The notes beneath the pieces are model-generated. The model saw only the letters and a list, made by a program, of their open reading frames with translations, was not told where the DNA came from and ran no database searches. 63,967 nt of DNA from Nostoc sp. LPT (GTDB lineage Bacteria; Cyanobacteriota; Cyanobacteriia; Cyanobacteriales; Nostocaceae), in the NCBI RefSeq assembly GCF_017115165.1, contig NZ_JABXKF010000139.1:1-63967 (forward strand). The letters are read 5' to 3'. Made by a program: the position numbers and the translations under genes. How positions within the stretch are numbered: the stretch's first letter is position 1; the number at the start of each line of letters is the position of its first letter. Below are positions 36,206-45,579 of this stretch, piece by piece.

Positions 36206-36484
36206 GACGAGTCTTTTTTACTCGTGGACGAGTCTTTGATACTCGTGAATGAGTCTTTAATACTCGTGGACGAGTCTTTGATACTCGTGAATGAGTCTTT
36301 TTTACTCGTGGACGAGTCTTTGATACTCGTGAATGAGTCTTTAATACTCGTGGACGAGTCTTTGATACTCGTGAATGAGTCTTTTTTACTCGTGGACGAG
36401 TCTTTGATACTCATGAATGAGTCTTTTTTACTCGTGAATGAGTCTTTGATACTCATGAATGAGTCTTTTTTACTCGTGAATGAT
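36206..36484. repeat. 21-nt tandem hairpin repeat array (84-nt super-period)
   Basis: About 13 units of 21 nt alternate between actcgtggacgagt and actcgtgaatgagt cores joined by cttt(g/a/t)(a/t)t linkers. The order of core and linker variants repeats every four units (84 nt). The cores are self-complementary (actcg/cgagt). The same family, in the opposite orientation, forms the array at 63131-63480. Open frames on both strands are a by-product of the period. Confidence 0.93.
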
Positions 36485-36559
36485 TTTTTAAAAGTCAAAA
36501 TTATATTTAAATGCAACTCAGTATGAGAAACAAAGCGATCGCTGAGGATATTTTAAATC

Positions 36560-36994
36560 ATGCCAAACCTTAAAGAAGATGATAACGCCCTGCGTGAGGT
36601 ATTGACCCAAGCCAAAACTATCGCTGTTGTGGGTCACTCTGATAAACGCGAACGCACCAGTTATCAAATCGCTCAATTCTTGCGGCAGAAAGGCTATACA
36701 GTCTATGCCGTCAACCCTCTAATTAAAGAAATTGACGGTCAACCCAGTTATGCCGCACTCCAGGAATTACCCGAACCCGTGGATATTGTTAACGTGTTTC
36801 GTCGTTCTGAGTACTTGCCAGAAATTTTAGATGAAACAATTTCTATCAATGCTAAAACTGTATGGACACAACTGGGTATCTGGCATCAACCATCAGCACA
36901 AAAAGCTATAGATGCAGGACTCAATGTGATTATGGATGCTTGTATCAAAATTGAATATCTGCGGCTGAGAGTAGGTTCAACAGAAAATGTCTAG
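36560..36994 (+). CDS. CoA-binding domain protein (YccU-like)
   Basis: The 144-residue protein is a single Rossmann-type CoA-binding domain. TIAVVGHSDKRERTSYQIAQ holds the phosphate loop, VYAVNPLIKEIDGQPSY follows, and VWTQLGIWHQPSAQKA and VIMDACIKIEY close the fold. The family is widespread and its cellular role is not settled. It appears monocistronic. Confidence 0.9.
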   Translation: MPNLKEDDNALREVLTQAKTIAVVGHSDKRERTSYQIAQFLRQKGYTVYAVNPLIKEIDGQPSYAALQELPEPVDIVNVFRRSEYLPEILDETISINAKTVWTQLGIWHQPSAQKAIDAGLNVIMDACIKIEYLRLRVGSTENV

Positions 36995-37207
36995 TTTTTA
37001 TGCGTACAGATAACTCTAACAATCATTTAGATTGTAATTATTATGCAAAAAGCGTAGTTTACCGCCGTAGGCATCGCACAAATATCCTATGTGTTTTTAT
37101 ATTGCATACTAAGTGTTTGTTTGAGTTACTTGCTTAAACCCTTCTAGAATAAAAACTATATGTAGGTAATTTTATTACTAAAGTTGTTTTTATTGTGGGA
37201 GGTTATG

Positions 37208-38146
37208 ATGAGCCGTCCAATAATTCTTGGTATTGTCGGCGACAGCGCGGCTGGTAAAACAACACTAACGCGAGGAATCGCTCAGGTACTCGGCCCAGAA
37301 AATGTCACGCTCATTTGTACAGATGATTATCACCGTTACGATCGCCAACAACGTGCAGATATTGGCATCACTGCCCTTCACCCCGACTGCAATCACTTAG
37401 ATATTATGCAGCAACATCTGTCGCTGCTACGCACAGGACAACCAATTCTTAAGCCAGTTTACAGCCATAAAACCGGCACATTCGAGCCACCGCAATATAT
37501 TAAGCCGAATAAATTCGTCATTATTGAAGGATTACTCGGTTATTCTACCCGTGCAGCTCGTGATTCCTACGACGTGAAAGTTTACCTTGCACCCCCTGAA
37601 ACACTACGCGCTAAGTGGAAAGTTAAACGAGACACCCAAAAGCGCGGCTACACAGATGAACAGGTATTAGCGGAATTAGAAAAGCGCGAACCAGATTCAG
37701 CAGAGTTTATTCGTCCGCAACGGCAATGGTCTGATATCGTAATTAGTTTCTACCCACCCACCGGAGAAGATGATGAAAGTAATGGACACCTGAATGTTCG
37801 TCTGGTACTTCGTCCGACAATTCCTCACCCAGATTTTACCCAGATTATCAACTCTGGCTATGGTAATTCTGACTCTGCAATCCGCCTGGGGCTAGACAGG
37901 GATATGAGTAAACCTGTGGATGTCTTAGAAGTTGATGGTCATGCCACCTTAGACCAGGTGAATAAGCTAGAGCATATTATTTGTTCTGATATGCCTCATT
38001 TACGAAATATTTGCGATCGCGAAAGTAATCCAGAATTGGGTAAAATTGCTGGTACAACTGGAGAAACACTCCAGAGTTATCCTTTGGCTCTGACTCAGTT
38101 GATTATTACCTACCACATGCTGAAAGCAACGCAAATTTATCAGTAA
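37208..38146 (+). CDS. Phosphoribulokinase homologue of non-canonical type
   Basis: I take the second ATG (37208, MSRPIILG) because GGGAGG is five bases upstream; the frame begins with TTG at 37184. The 312-residue P-loop kinase has GDSAAGKTT, ICTDDYHRYDRQQR, ITALHPDCNHLDIM, IIEGLLGYST and RDTQKRGYT, all shared with phosphoribulokinase, which phosphorylates ribulose 5-phosphate. In the canonical plant/cyanobacterial enzyme the P-loop contains a redox-regulated Cys (SGCGKS); here that place is Ala15, while the second Cys (C37 in ICTDDYH) is kept. It is therefore probably a second, thiol-insensitive PRK or a kinase for a related sugar phosphate. Confidence 0.82.
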   Translation: MSRPIILGIVGDSAAGKTTLTRGIAQVLGPENVTLICTDDYHRYDRQQRADIGITALHPDCNHLDIMQQHLSLLRTGQPILKPVYSHKTGTFEPPQYIKPNKFVIIEGLLGYSTRAARDSYDVKVYLAPPETLRAKWKVKRDTQKRGYTDEQVLAELEKREPDSAEFIRPQRQWSDIVISFYPPTGEDDESNGHLNVRLVLRPTIPHPDFTQIINSGYGNSDSAIRLGLDRDMSKPVDVLEVDGHATLDQVNKLEHIICSDMPHLRNICDRESNPELGKIAGTTGETLQSYPLALTQLIITYHMLKATQIYQ

Positions 38147-38245
38147 TTAGGGAAAATTAAAAAGTTAAAAGGGTTTGCGATCGCGTATAGTGTTGGACTG
38201 TTGAATTATGCGATGCCTACTGCGGTAAACTACCAATTTGCTTAC

Positions 38246-38494
38246 TCAAACTTCAGATGCACAAACGCGCCCTTCAATCGGCTCATACTCATCTTCTAGC
38301 AACCAGAGTTGAGCCTCTTCGTAACTTGAACAAGTAAATATGACTTTATAACCCTCGGCGGGATCGTATACACAACACTTTCCCTGACGATCGACAAGAA
38401 GTAACAACACATAGGGAGGCGACAGTATTGCATCAATCCAGACTTCGGCAAACTCCCAGTTATTCTTCACTGGGTCGGGTGCGGGCAGTGACAT
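38246..38494 (-). CDS. Small hypothetical protein
   Basis: The 82-residue protein has protein-like composition (EVWIDAILSPPYVLLLLVDR and VYDPAEGYKVIFTCSSYEEA) and looks like a small alpha/beta domain. I do not recognise the family. It shares strand with the two TIR genes and lies 90 nt downstream of them, but a functional link is not shown. Confidence 0.55.
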   Translation of the reverse strand: MSLPAPDPVKNNWEFAEVWIDAILSPPYVLLLLVDRQGKCCVYDPAEGYKVIFTCSSYEEAQLWLLEDEYEPIEGRVCASEV

Positions 38495-38584
38495 GGCATC
38501 GGTTTTCTGTCATCAATTATTCACCTCTGCATAAAATAGCGGGATGCTTGACCCTTCTGGACTGATTCTGTAGCCAGAGAATTA

Positions 38585-38998
38585 CTAACGTAACTGGTAG
38601 CCTACGCCCCATATACGTAAAATATCACGACAACCATCTTCAAAAGCTTCTTGAAAATTTATCATTTGAAAGCTCGATAACACCCAAGAAAGCTGCTCAT
38701 AATTGCAAGGTTGATAAATAATTGGAACAATCTTATTTTCAAAACGATTCTGTTGCAAGGCGAATATTAACTCCCGCTTAACCCACATTGAATCTACTGA
38801 GTTTGGAGAAAGTACTAGAAGGAACCAATCACATCTTTTTAGTGCATTTCCAATCTCATCATGCCATTGCTGTGCACCTAAAATGTTCGTTTTGCTGTAC
38901 CAAACTGGAATGCCGTGATGACGCAGAACTTCTGCTAATTTAGAAACAAATTCTTGATCTTGGCTTGAATGGGAAAGAAAAGCTTCACTTGGTATCAT
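38585..38998 (-). CDS. Stand-alone TIR-domain protein 2
   Basis: The 137-residue protein is nearly only a TIR domain: AFLSHSSQDQEFVSKLAEVL (first strand and helix), GIPVWYSKTNILGAQQW (BB-loop region), LLVLSPNSVDSMWVKREL with the candidate catalytic Glu in KREL, and IVPIIYQPC. Bacterial TIR domains often cleave NAD+ or make cyclic ADP-ribose signals. There is no partner domain. It lies 21 nt after another TIR gene on the same strand, so the two are likely co-expressed. Confidence 0.85.
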   Translation of the reverse strand: MIPSEAFLSHSSQDQEFVSKLAEVLRHHGIPVWYSKTNILGAQQWHDEIGNALKRCDWFLLVLSPNSVDSMWVKRELIFALQQNRFENKIVPIIYQPCNYEQLSWVLSSFQMINFQEAFEDGCRDILRIWGVGYQLR

Positions 38999-39019
38999 TA
39001 TTTAGAAAATCCACTCCTG

Positions 39020-39436
39020 TTAAGCAGCAGCTTTTTTGAGAGCTTGGGTAATATTTCTCAAACCTTCCTCATCATGCTCAAGATTTGATAAGTAAATTAT
39101 CCCAAATTTCTTCAGAATCCAGGGAATTTCTAGTTCTAATTGAGAAATTTCTTCAGAAGGAGCAGCAAGGACAGGAATTACCCGACTTTTATAGCCCTGT
39201 TCGCCTAGAGCATAGCCTACTTCGGCATTCATGTAGGGAGAATAAACTGAGTTAGGCGTTAGTAAAATAACCATTGCATCAGACTCTCGAAGCTCATTAG
39301 CAATAACTTCTGCCCAGTTATCGCCTGGGAAGAGTTGAGTATCGTCCCAAACTTGGAAATCTGCATTTCGCAGAGCATCAGCAATTTGCCAAGCTAACTT
39401 TCTATCTTGAGAGTTGTAGCTGATAAATACCTTCAT
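39020..39436 (-). CDS. Stand-alone TIR-domain protein 1
   Basis: The 138-residue protein starts MKVFISYNSQDRKLAWQIA, followed by FQVWDDTQLFPGDNW, VILLTPNSVYSPYMNAEVGY with the candidate catalytic Glu in NAEVGYAL, and VIPVLAAPSEE. It is a single TIR domain only distantly similar to its neighbour, so this is not a recent duplication. The pair could form a heteromer or an NAD-dependent defence module. No ThsA/SLOG-type effector was seen next to it. Confidence 0.85.
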   Translation of the reverse strand: MKVFISYNSQDRKLAWQIADALRNADFQVWDDTQLFPGDNWAEVIANELRESDAMVILLTPNSVYSPYMNAEVGYALGEQGYKSRVIPVLAAPSEEISQLELEIPWILKKFGIIYLSNLEHDEEGLRNITQALKKAAA

Positions 39437-39660
39437 CTCATCTCCTATCTCAAGTATGTTCGATTAATAGATTAAATCCAATTTTATCTAAATCTTGTGG
39501 CAAGTATTTGAGAAGATGGTGTTATCAAAGGTATCTCTACATAAAAACTAGAGGTAAAATTCCCTAAAATTAAAGATTTTCTCAAATAAAGATGATTTTG
39601 AGAGCAAACAAGGGATAACTAAGGATAGTTCTATGTGTGGTGCTATTTTCTTAGTTTAAT

Positions 39661-40392
39661 ATGACTTATTGCCTCAGAATTGCCGACCTACCTACAAATG
39701 AGCGTCCGCGTGAGCGATTAATGACGCATGGTGCCAAAATTTTAGCCACAGCGGAGTTAATCGCAATTCTTTTAGGCACTGGTCAAGGGCCAGGAAAACT
39801 GTCTGCTGTGGGTTTGGGACAATATATCTTGAGCGAATTAGGCAAACACCAACGCGATCCTTTGGTAGTTCTGCGAGAAGTTAGCCCTGCTGAGTTAATG
39901 CAAATTTCTGGTGTTGGCCCGGCGAAGGCGACAAGTATCTTAGCAGCCATAGAATTGGGTAAACGCGCTTTTCAATCTCGTCCCAACGATGGCACATTAA
40001 TTGATAGCCCACTTGCTGCTGCTGCTACCCTCAGTCAAGATTTGATGTGGCAGACACAAGAACGTTTTGCAGTGGTGCTGTTAGATGTCAAGAATCGCTT
40101 ATTGGGTACGCAAGTAATTACCATTGGTACCGCAACCGAAACCCTAGCCTCTCCCCGTGATATTTTTCGAGAAGTTATTCGTCAAGGTGCAACGCGAGTA
40201 ATAGTTGCCCACAACCATCCTTCTGGGAACCTTGAACCCAGCCAGGAAGATATAGAATTGACGCGTCAGTTGTTAGCAGGGGCGCAGCTTTTGGGCATTC
40301 CGGTACTAGATCATCTGATTTTAGGCAATGGCAATCATCAAAGTTTACGGGAATTGACAACCTTGTGGGATGAGCATCCACAGGGGGATTAG
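39661..40392 (+). CDS. radC: RadC-family JAMM/MPN protein
   Basis: The 243-residue protein has an N-terminal helix-hairpin-helix region (LMQISGVGPAKATSILAAIE) and a JAMM metalloprotease-like domain with the zinc-site motif HNHPSGNLEPSQED. These are hallmarks of RadC. Despite the name a direct role in DNA repair is doubtful in this family. The start ATG at 39661 gives the standard N-terminus (RIADLPTNERPRERL). It is monocistronic. Confidence 0.95.
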   Translation: MTYCLRIADLPTNERPRERLMTHGAKILATAELIAILLGTGQGPGKLSAVGLGQYILSELGKHQRDPLVVLREVSPAELMQISGVGPAKATSILAAIELGKRAFQSRPNDGTLIDSPLAAAATLSQDLMWQTQERFAVVLLDVKNRLLGTQVITIGTATETLASPRDIFREVIRQGATRVIVAHNHPSGNLEPSQEDIELTRQLLAGAQLLGIPVLDHLILGNGNHQSLRELTTLWDEHPQGD

Positions 40393-40498
40393 TGAAAAAG
40401 CAGGGGGAGAAATCAATTCAAAATTCAAAATTCAAAATTCAAAATTAAAGAATTCTGCCTCCTGCCCCCTGCCTTAATTATTTACACCGACCTACTTA

Positions 40499-41290
40499 TT
40501 ACTTGCTTTCCTGCATATTTCTAACTAGTTTAGTCACTAGCTTTCTGGGAGTAAATCTTACAGATTCAGCGAGTAGCTTATTTTTAATTCCAGGAACAAC
40601 AACAGTTTTGTTTTCAAATAAACCACGATAACCGATTTGGGCTACTGTTTCCGCAGTCATAATTTTTTGACCACTTACCAACTTTGAGTCTTCCATTGCG
40701 GCTCTTTGTTGAAAACCAGATTCTGTAGGCCCTGGACAAAGTGCCGTTACCGAGACACCTGTACCTTCTAATTCATTAGCGATCGCTTCTGAGAACGATA
40801 AAACATAGGCTTTACTGGCATAGTATACTGCCATCAGCGGCCCTGGTTGAAAAGCAGCAGTAGAGGCCAGGTTTAATATTTTTCCAGACCCCCGCTTAAC
40901 CATACCTTTAAGAAATAACTTGGTTAAATGTGTTAGACATAAGATATTGACTTGTAGCAATTGCATTTCAGCATTCAGGTCAATTTCATTAAATAATCCG
41001 TAGGTAGCAAACCCAGCATTGTTCACCAACACATCAACATTGATCGATGCTTGTTCTAGCTCCGTGAAAATTTCTTCTGGGGCTGATGGGTTAGATAAAT
41101 CCTTGGAAATAACTTTGACATCAATACCAAATTTCTTTTTAAATTCATCGGCGATTTTATTCAGCTTTTCCACGCTTCTAGCTACCAACACAAGATTGTA
41201 ACCATCCTGAGCAAATAATTTCACGAATTCATAACCGATGCCGCCAGATGCACCAGTAATAAGAGCCGTTTGTTTGCGATTACTTTGCAT
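40499..41290 (-). CDS. Short-chain dehydrogenase/reductase
   Basis: I start at MQSNRKQTAL (41290). The classical SDR has TGASGGIGYE for NAD(P) binding, NNAGF, the catalytic Ser in LASTAAF and YYASKAY with the catalytic Tyr and Lys. The C-terminal part resembles the DltE/YqjQ-like long-chain acyl or ketone reductases. It is close to the esterase gene and the oxygenase cluster, and a role in that pathway is possible but not shown. Confidence 0.9.
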   Translation of the reverse strand: MQSNRKQTALITGASGGIGYEFVKLFAQDGYNLVLVARSVEKLNKIADEFKKKFGIDVKVISKDLSNPSAPEEIFTELEQASINVDVLVNNAGFATYGLFNEIDLNAEMQLLQVNILCLTHLTKLFLKGMVKRGSGKILNLASTAAFQPGPLMAVYYASKAYVLSFSEAIANELEGTGVSVTALCPGPTESGFQQRAAMEDSKLVSGQKIMTAETVAQIGYRGLFENKTVVVPGIKNKLLAESVRFTPRKLVTKLVRNMQESK

Positions 41291-41335
41291 AATTTTTCCT
41301 TTTGTCATTTGTCATTTGTTATTTGTCATTAATTC

Positions 41336-41408
41336 TTCTCCCCCTGCTCCCCCTACTCCCCCTACTCCCCCTGCTCCCTCATCTCCCCCTACTCCCCCTG
41401 CCTCCTTC
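41336..41408. repeat. Pyrimidine-rich repeat tract
   Basis: Roughly ten-base units (ctccccctac or ctccccctgc) follow each other for about 70 nt, almost all C and T on the plus strand. Similar shorter tracts lie near 22665-22700. It just touches the stop of the esterase gene and has no coding role. Confidence 0.7.
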
Positions 41409-42879
41409 ATTGCCATTGGGAAATTTCCAAGCGAACTGCCGCATTTGTTCCTAAGACTTTTTGCCCACGTTCAGGTAGGGAAACATACGCAACATATACA
41501 CCCGAAGTGGATTCAGAAGTTGGATTTAACTTTGTTACTGGCTCTTTTTTATCAGAATTCCAACTGTATTTAGCCTCATAAGTACTATTTGATTCGGCAA
41601 CATCAGTAATTAGATAGTCAGACCACACGGGCACTTGGTCGAGATGATGGTCACGTAACCAATTCGTCTCTTGTTTTGTGAACGAATGCAGTGCTAAACG
41701 CAGGGCATATCTACAGGTATTATCATCACTGACTGAGTTTCTTGGGATTAAGAAAGCTGTAAATAGCGGAACAGGTTTATCTGTTCTTGTTAACTCTTGT
41801 GTAATTGGGCAATAATGAGCGATCGCTTGCTCATATATAGGAATAGGAAGACCACGCAAAGCCACCCTAGTTTCCAGTTGATAAAAATTCTTGTCCAGGT
41901 CTTTTAACTCAACATTGCTAAGAGAGAGTTTCACCTGGATATCACCAAACAAAAATCGTTGCAGGTTTTGATAACCTTCTTCGGAGTTCAAGATGCCATA
42001 ACGCCCACCATGAGAGCGATGAACATAAGCACGATGAGATCCTATGATATAAGCTTTATCAATCTGAACTAGACCATCACTTTTCACCCCAACGACATTG
42101 CGTGAGAGACCAAAAGCTTCTTCATAATCATGTGCATTAGTGCCAATCAAAGAAAAAACGCGGTTTGGTGAAAATGCATTCTCTATGTTTTGTAGTTTTT
42201 CTAGCTGAAAGTTATCGGGTAACTCATCCTTGGGCTTGATATCAGGTGTTAAATACTGGTACATTCGCTGAGGGCCAAAGTCATCAGAATTATTCAATTT
42301 AAACCTGTCTCTAAGGCTTTCAAGCAAACCACTCCCAACCTCAAAATAAATACCGCCATGAGGTGTAGCGTAGGTAAAGAATTTGTCAATGTGATCGGCA
42401 GCTTGCTCGCCTTGTTCTGGATAAATCTTTTGAATCAAGCTGCGACAAACAAGACCTCCCATCGAGTGGGCGACAAGATAAATTTTATCAGCACCCGTCG
42501 TTTCTTTGACTTTCTGGATCCGGTCTCTTAAACCCTTCGCTATCTCCTCCATCTCCTGTCGGACTACACTTGAGGAGCCAAAACTAGGTGTAGATATATC
42601 ATAAAATCGATAGATCCAAATAGTTTTATGAAGTTGATCGGACAATCTTTTAATCTGATTGCTCACATTCTGATTGTCAACAATCGGTTGATAACCATGA
42701 TCAGTCATTAGCCGTAGCAATGGACTCTCGAAAAAAAACTTCTGAGGATTTTCCTTCTCATCTACTCGAATATGGGTTGACCCACTATTGAATCCATAAA
42801 AGGGATCGTCAACTGTTTGCTCAACGTCTTTTTGTGTACCTGCATATCCACGAACGAAGATGATTGGTAAATACTGCAT
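41407..42879 (-). CDS. Alpha/beta-hydrolase esterase/lipase (PGAP1/LCAT-like)
   Basis: The 490-residue protein begins IIFVRGYAGTQ, a variant of the oxyanion strand, and has the nucleophile elbow IYLVAHSMGGLVCRSLI with Ser in HSMGG. A later FTYATPHGGIYF and a probable catalytic His in the HRAYVHRSHGG region support a lipase or lecithin:acyltransferase-like fold. A C-terminal beta-rich domain of about 170 residues follows. No signal peptide is seen. It lies 685 nt before the di-heme cytochrome on the same strand and could supply free fatty acids for the oxygenase cluster. That link is inference. Confidence 0.8.
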   Translation of the reverse strand: MQYLPIIFVRGYAGTQKDVEQTVDDPFYGFNSGSTHIRVDEKENPQKFFFESPLLRLMTDHGYQPIVDNQNVSNQIKRLSDQLHKTIWIYRFYDISTPSFGSSSVVRQEMEEIAKGLRDRIQKVKETTGADKIYLVAHSMGGLVCRSLIQKIYPEQGEQAADHIDKFFTYATPHGGIYFEVGSGLLESLRDRFKLNNSDDFGPQRMYQYLTPDIKPKDELPDNFQLEKLQNIENAFSPNRVFSLIGTNAHDYEEAFGLSRNVVGVKSDGLVQIDKAYIIGSHRAYVHRSHGGRYGILNSEEGYQNLQRFLFGDIQVKLSLSNVELKDLDKNFYQLETRVALRGLPIPIYEQAIAHYCPITQELTRTDKPVPLFTAFLIPRNSVSDDNTCRYALRLALHSFTKQETNWLRDHHLDQVPVWSDYLITDVAESNSTYEAKYSWNSDKKEPVTKLNPTSESTSGVYVAYVSLPERGQKVLGTNAAVRLEISQWQ

Positions 42880-43564
42880 ATATATCCTTGCTATTTATTT
42901 AATAAATATTTTTTCTCGTTCCCAGATTTAACCTGGGAACGAGTGCAGAATATCTAGACAAGTTGTCTTAGTACAACATTTTATCAAAATAGAATTCAGG
43001 AGTCAGGAGCCAGAACTCAGAATGAATTTTGTGCGAAAGAGCGGATAGCGCAGCGTTAGCGAGTCCGCGAGCGTCTGAATCAAGGGCGTTTTTGCACCCC
43101 CACTAAATCGAACGCAAGAGCGTCTCTGAAAGAGAACATTTAGTGGTCAACTTTCGTAGTGGCGGGTCCCAATCCCCCACTGATAGCGCAGCGTTAGCGA
43201 ATCCGCGATAGCAAAGCGGTAGCGAGTATTCGAGCGTCGCGTCTTGATTCTGACCGGAATTTCGGAGTCTCCGGCTCCGCTCCTGAATTCTGACCAAGCC
43301 CCGTTGGGGCGGGGTTGCAGGTTTGGGGTGTGGGGTTGCTCCCTTCTAGAGAGCCCCAACAACCATCAATTTCACTTGCCCCGTCAATTCACCGGCGTAG
43401 CAAAAGGTCATTATCACTTGCCTCGACCAATGCCGTCCTCCCTATACCCTACACCCTACCCCCTATACCCTATTAGTGACCTCTGAATTCTTTTTCAATA
43501 ATTCGTAGCGAATTCTCTGCGCCCTGGAGCGTTCAAAACACTACGATTTTATACAGAACTGTAC
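42880..43564. other. Repeat-rich intergenic region
   Basis: This stretch of about 680 nt holds several dispersed repeats. A gaattcaggagtcag element lies near 42990, GC-rich gcgcagcgttagcgagtccgc words near 43045 and 43185, and a copy of an approximately 52-nt G-rich repeat in inverted orientation near 43432-43483. Short frames here are composed of repeat sequence. No gene is supported. Confidence 0.7.
43432..43483. repeat. Dispersed repeat, copy B (inverted relative to 14225)
   Basis: The segment ccaatgccgtcctccctata through ccctattagtgac is the reverse complement of 14225-14276. Both copies lie in repeat-rich intergenic DNA. Confidence 0.75.
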
Positions 43565-45579
43565 TTAGAACGTTTTCACAAACTCAATTAGCGCTTTCTT
43601 ATCTTCATCTGGCAGATTTGAGCCAAAATAATGACCCTCATCTTCCACAAAGTCAGGAGATTTGTTGGCTCTTAAAAGCACACGTGCCAACTTACCCTTA
43701 ATTCCACCGCCCGGTTTCAAGTCTTGGAAAAGGCTGCTGAGATTGAGAGATGTAATCGCCTCTCTAATATTGATGCTTGCTAGCAAATTCACAGGCGTAC
43801 CTTTAGGAACAGGAAGTTTAAATCTCGGATTCGGATCTCCTGGGGGAAGCTCTAATTTTGTATCTCGATCTGTCCTGCTGATAATTCCCTCACGCTTTTC
43901 AGGCCACAGCAGCTTTTCCATAGCATCAGTATAGGCTTCTACACGTCCTTTTACTGAAGGATCTTCGTTGTAAAGTCCTAGCGTGTTGTTGTGAAGAAGT
44001 GGTGCTGTTGCCCAAATGCTCACTAGTGAAGGTGTACGGTAATATCCCAAACCACCGTCAGGTATCTTAAATTCGATGGGTTTTTTCCGATCGAAGGGAT
44101 TGTACAGCGTCAAAGTACCTGGTGAAGGCAGTTCTTTGTAAGTCTTCGATGAGAACTGATCCCAAATATGACCCTTAGCGGCATTTGTTCCTAGCGATCG
44201 CGCCGCATTGGTTCCAATTAAAGTAACTGGATAACGCTGGTCATCAGACAAGAAGTTGTGGTCGAGAAAATTACTACTGAGTACAGACTCTTCATACCAT
44301 TTCTGAGCCTGTTCGGGGTCAGCAGCGATCGCAGCCGATGGCTTTTTGCTGGAATGGCAACCAGCACAAGTGCTGGCAAAAACCAGCTTGCCACGTTTGA
44401 GAACTTCTTCATCTTGAGTCAAGAACTTTTCACCATCTGGTGCATCTTTCAGGTGCATCGGCTGGATGGTTTTTAAGAATGCTTCGGCATCAGCCATGCG
44501 TGTTTCTGTCTGTCTCCAGCCTTCGCACTCCTTCCGCGCCTTTTCGATGCGATGTCAAAAGGTTTTTGGGGAGTTCTGCCTAATAAAGGCTCATGGAGAC
44601 TTGTCCAGTAATCGCCGCACATCCCAATGTTGACGTAGACACGTAATGAGGCAATTGGCACTCCTGTAGAGTCTGCACCATCCTTGAGAATATGATTAAC
44701 ATCCTTGGTTGAACCATCATTCATCACCTCTGGATATGTGGGGCGATCGCCTAAATTAAAAATGGAATTGATCGCATTCGGATTATTGATGTGATCGGTG
44801 GCAATCCGAGAAGTATCAGAAGTTCCCGGTTTCTGAGAGTCAAGTACTTGCTTAATAAAACTATTGTCTGCAACGCTGGATGCAAATAATTTGTTTTCCT
44901 TGATGTACTGATTACCCAATGCTGCTACAAGATTTTCCCATTTCGGGTGTTCCTTGTCTTTAGGTGGGTTGAGAGGATCTAACGCTACATGACAGATGGC
45001 ACAAGACTGCCCGATTACGTAGGGAGGCTCAATTTGTGAGGTTTTGGCATATTCAACAGGGTTCCATTTTGCCGAGTCGAAGTTGGGGTTTTGGAACTTA
45101 CGCAACCCAATAACACCAGTTGAAAGTGGATCTTTACACTTATCTAGCCACAAACCATATTCATCTGGCGCTGTTGCTTTTTCACATCCAGGATCGTTAA
45201 TTGCGCCATAACGTTGCAATCGTTCGTCATGCACGCGCGAGTCAATCAGCTTTAGCAGGTCAACACCGCCATGTGTTCGCTTCGCTAGATCGCGATAGTA
45301 CTTAGCATTACCGCCAGTCCATAAGTACCAAGTGCAACGACCCCGTTTCTCGGCATCTGTCAAATTCTCCTTTGTGTACTCTGGGAGATAACCGATACCC
45401 TCGCAGTTATCAGGGTATTCAGATACACCCGTATCCGAATACTCAGTACTTATGGACGTAGGTATTTCACTATACTCATCAGCTAGAGCTGTAGGCATTC
45501 CATAAAAGCCGCAGACTATAAACATAGTCACGAATAGGAGGAGCAGACAGCCCTTAAAAATTAGACTTGTCTTTTTCAT
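43565..45579 (-). pseudogene. Exported di-heme c-type cytochrome, one gene split by a frameshift
   Basis: Two overlapping frames (45600-44473 and 44497-43565) make one protein of about 670 residues. The start is MKKTSLIFKG (45579) with a Sec signal ending TALADE. The first heme site is SCAICH (C193-x2-C196-H197) and the second, STCAGCH, is in the downstream frame. The shift lies at about 44540-44556, after QKPFDI; the other frame continues RIEKARKECEGWRQTETRM into MADAEAF. The long di-heme layout recalls periplasmic di-heme peroxidase/oxygenase proteins (MauG/RoxA type). It is read divergently from the OYE-lipoxygenase operon. Whether the shift is real or a sequence error is open. Confidence 0.75.

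Noticed and set aside
36178..36526. Repeat proteins in the 36.2-kb array on both strands
   Set aside because: Both strands are open at once from the 21-nt period; the peptides are simple heptapeptide repeats.
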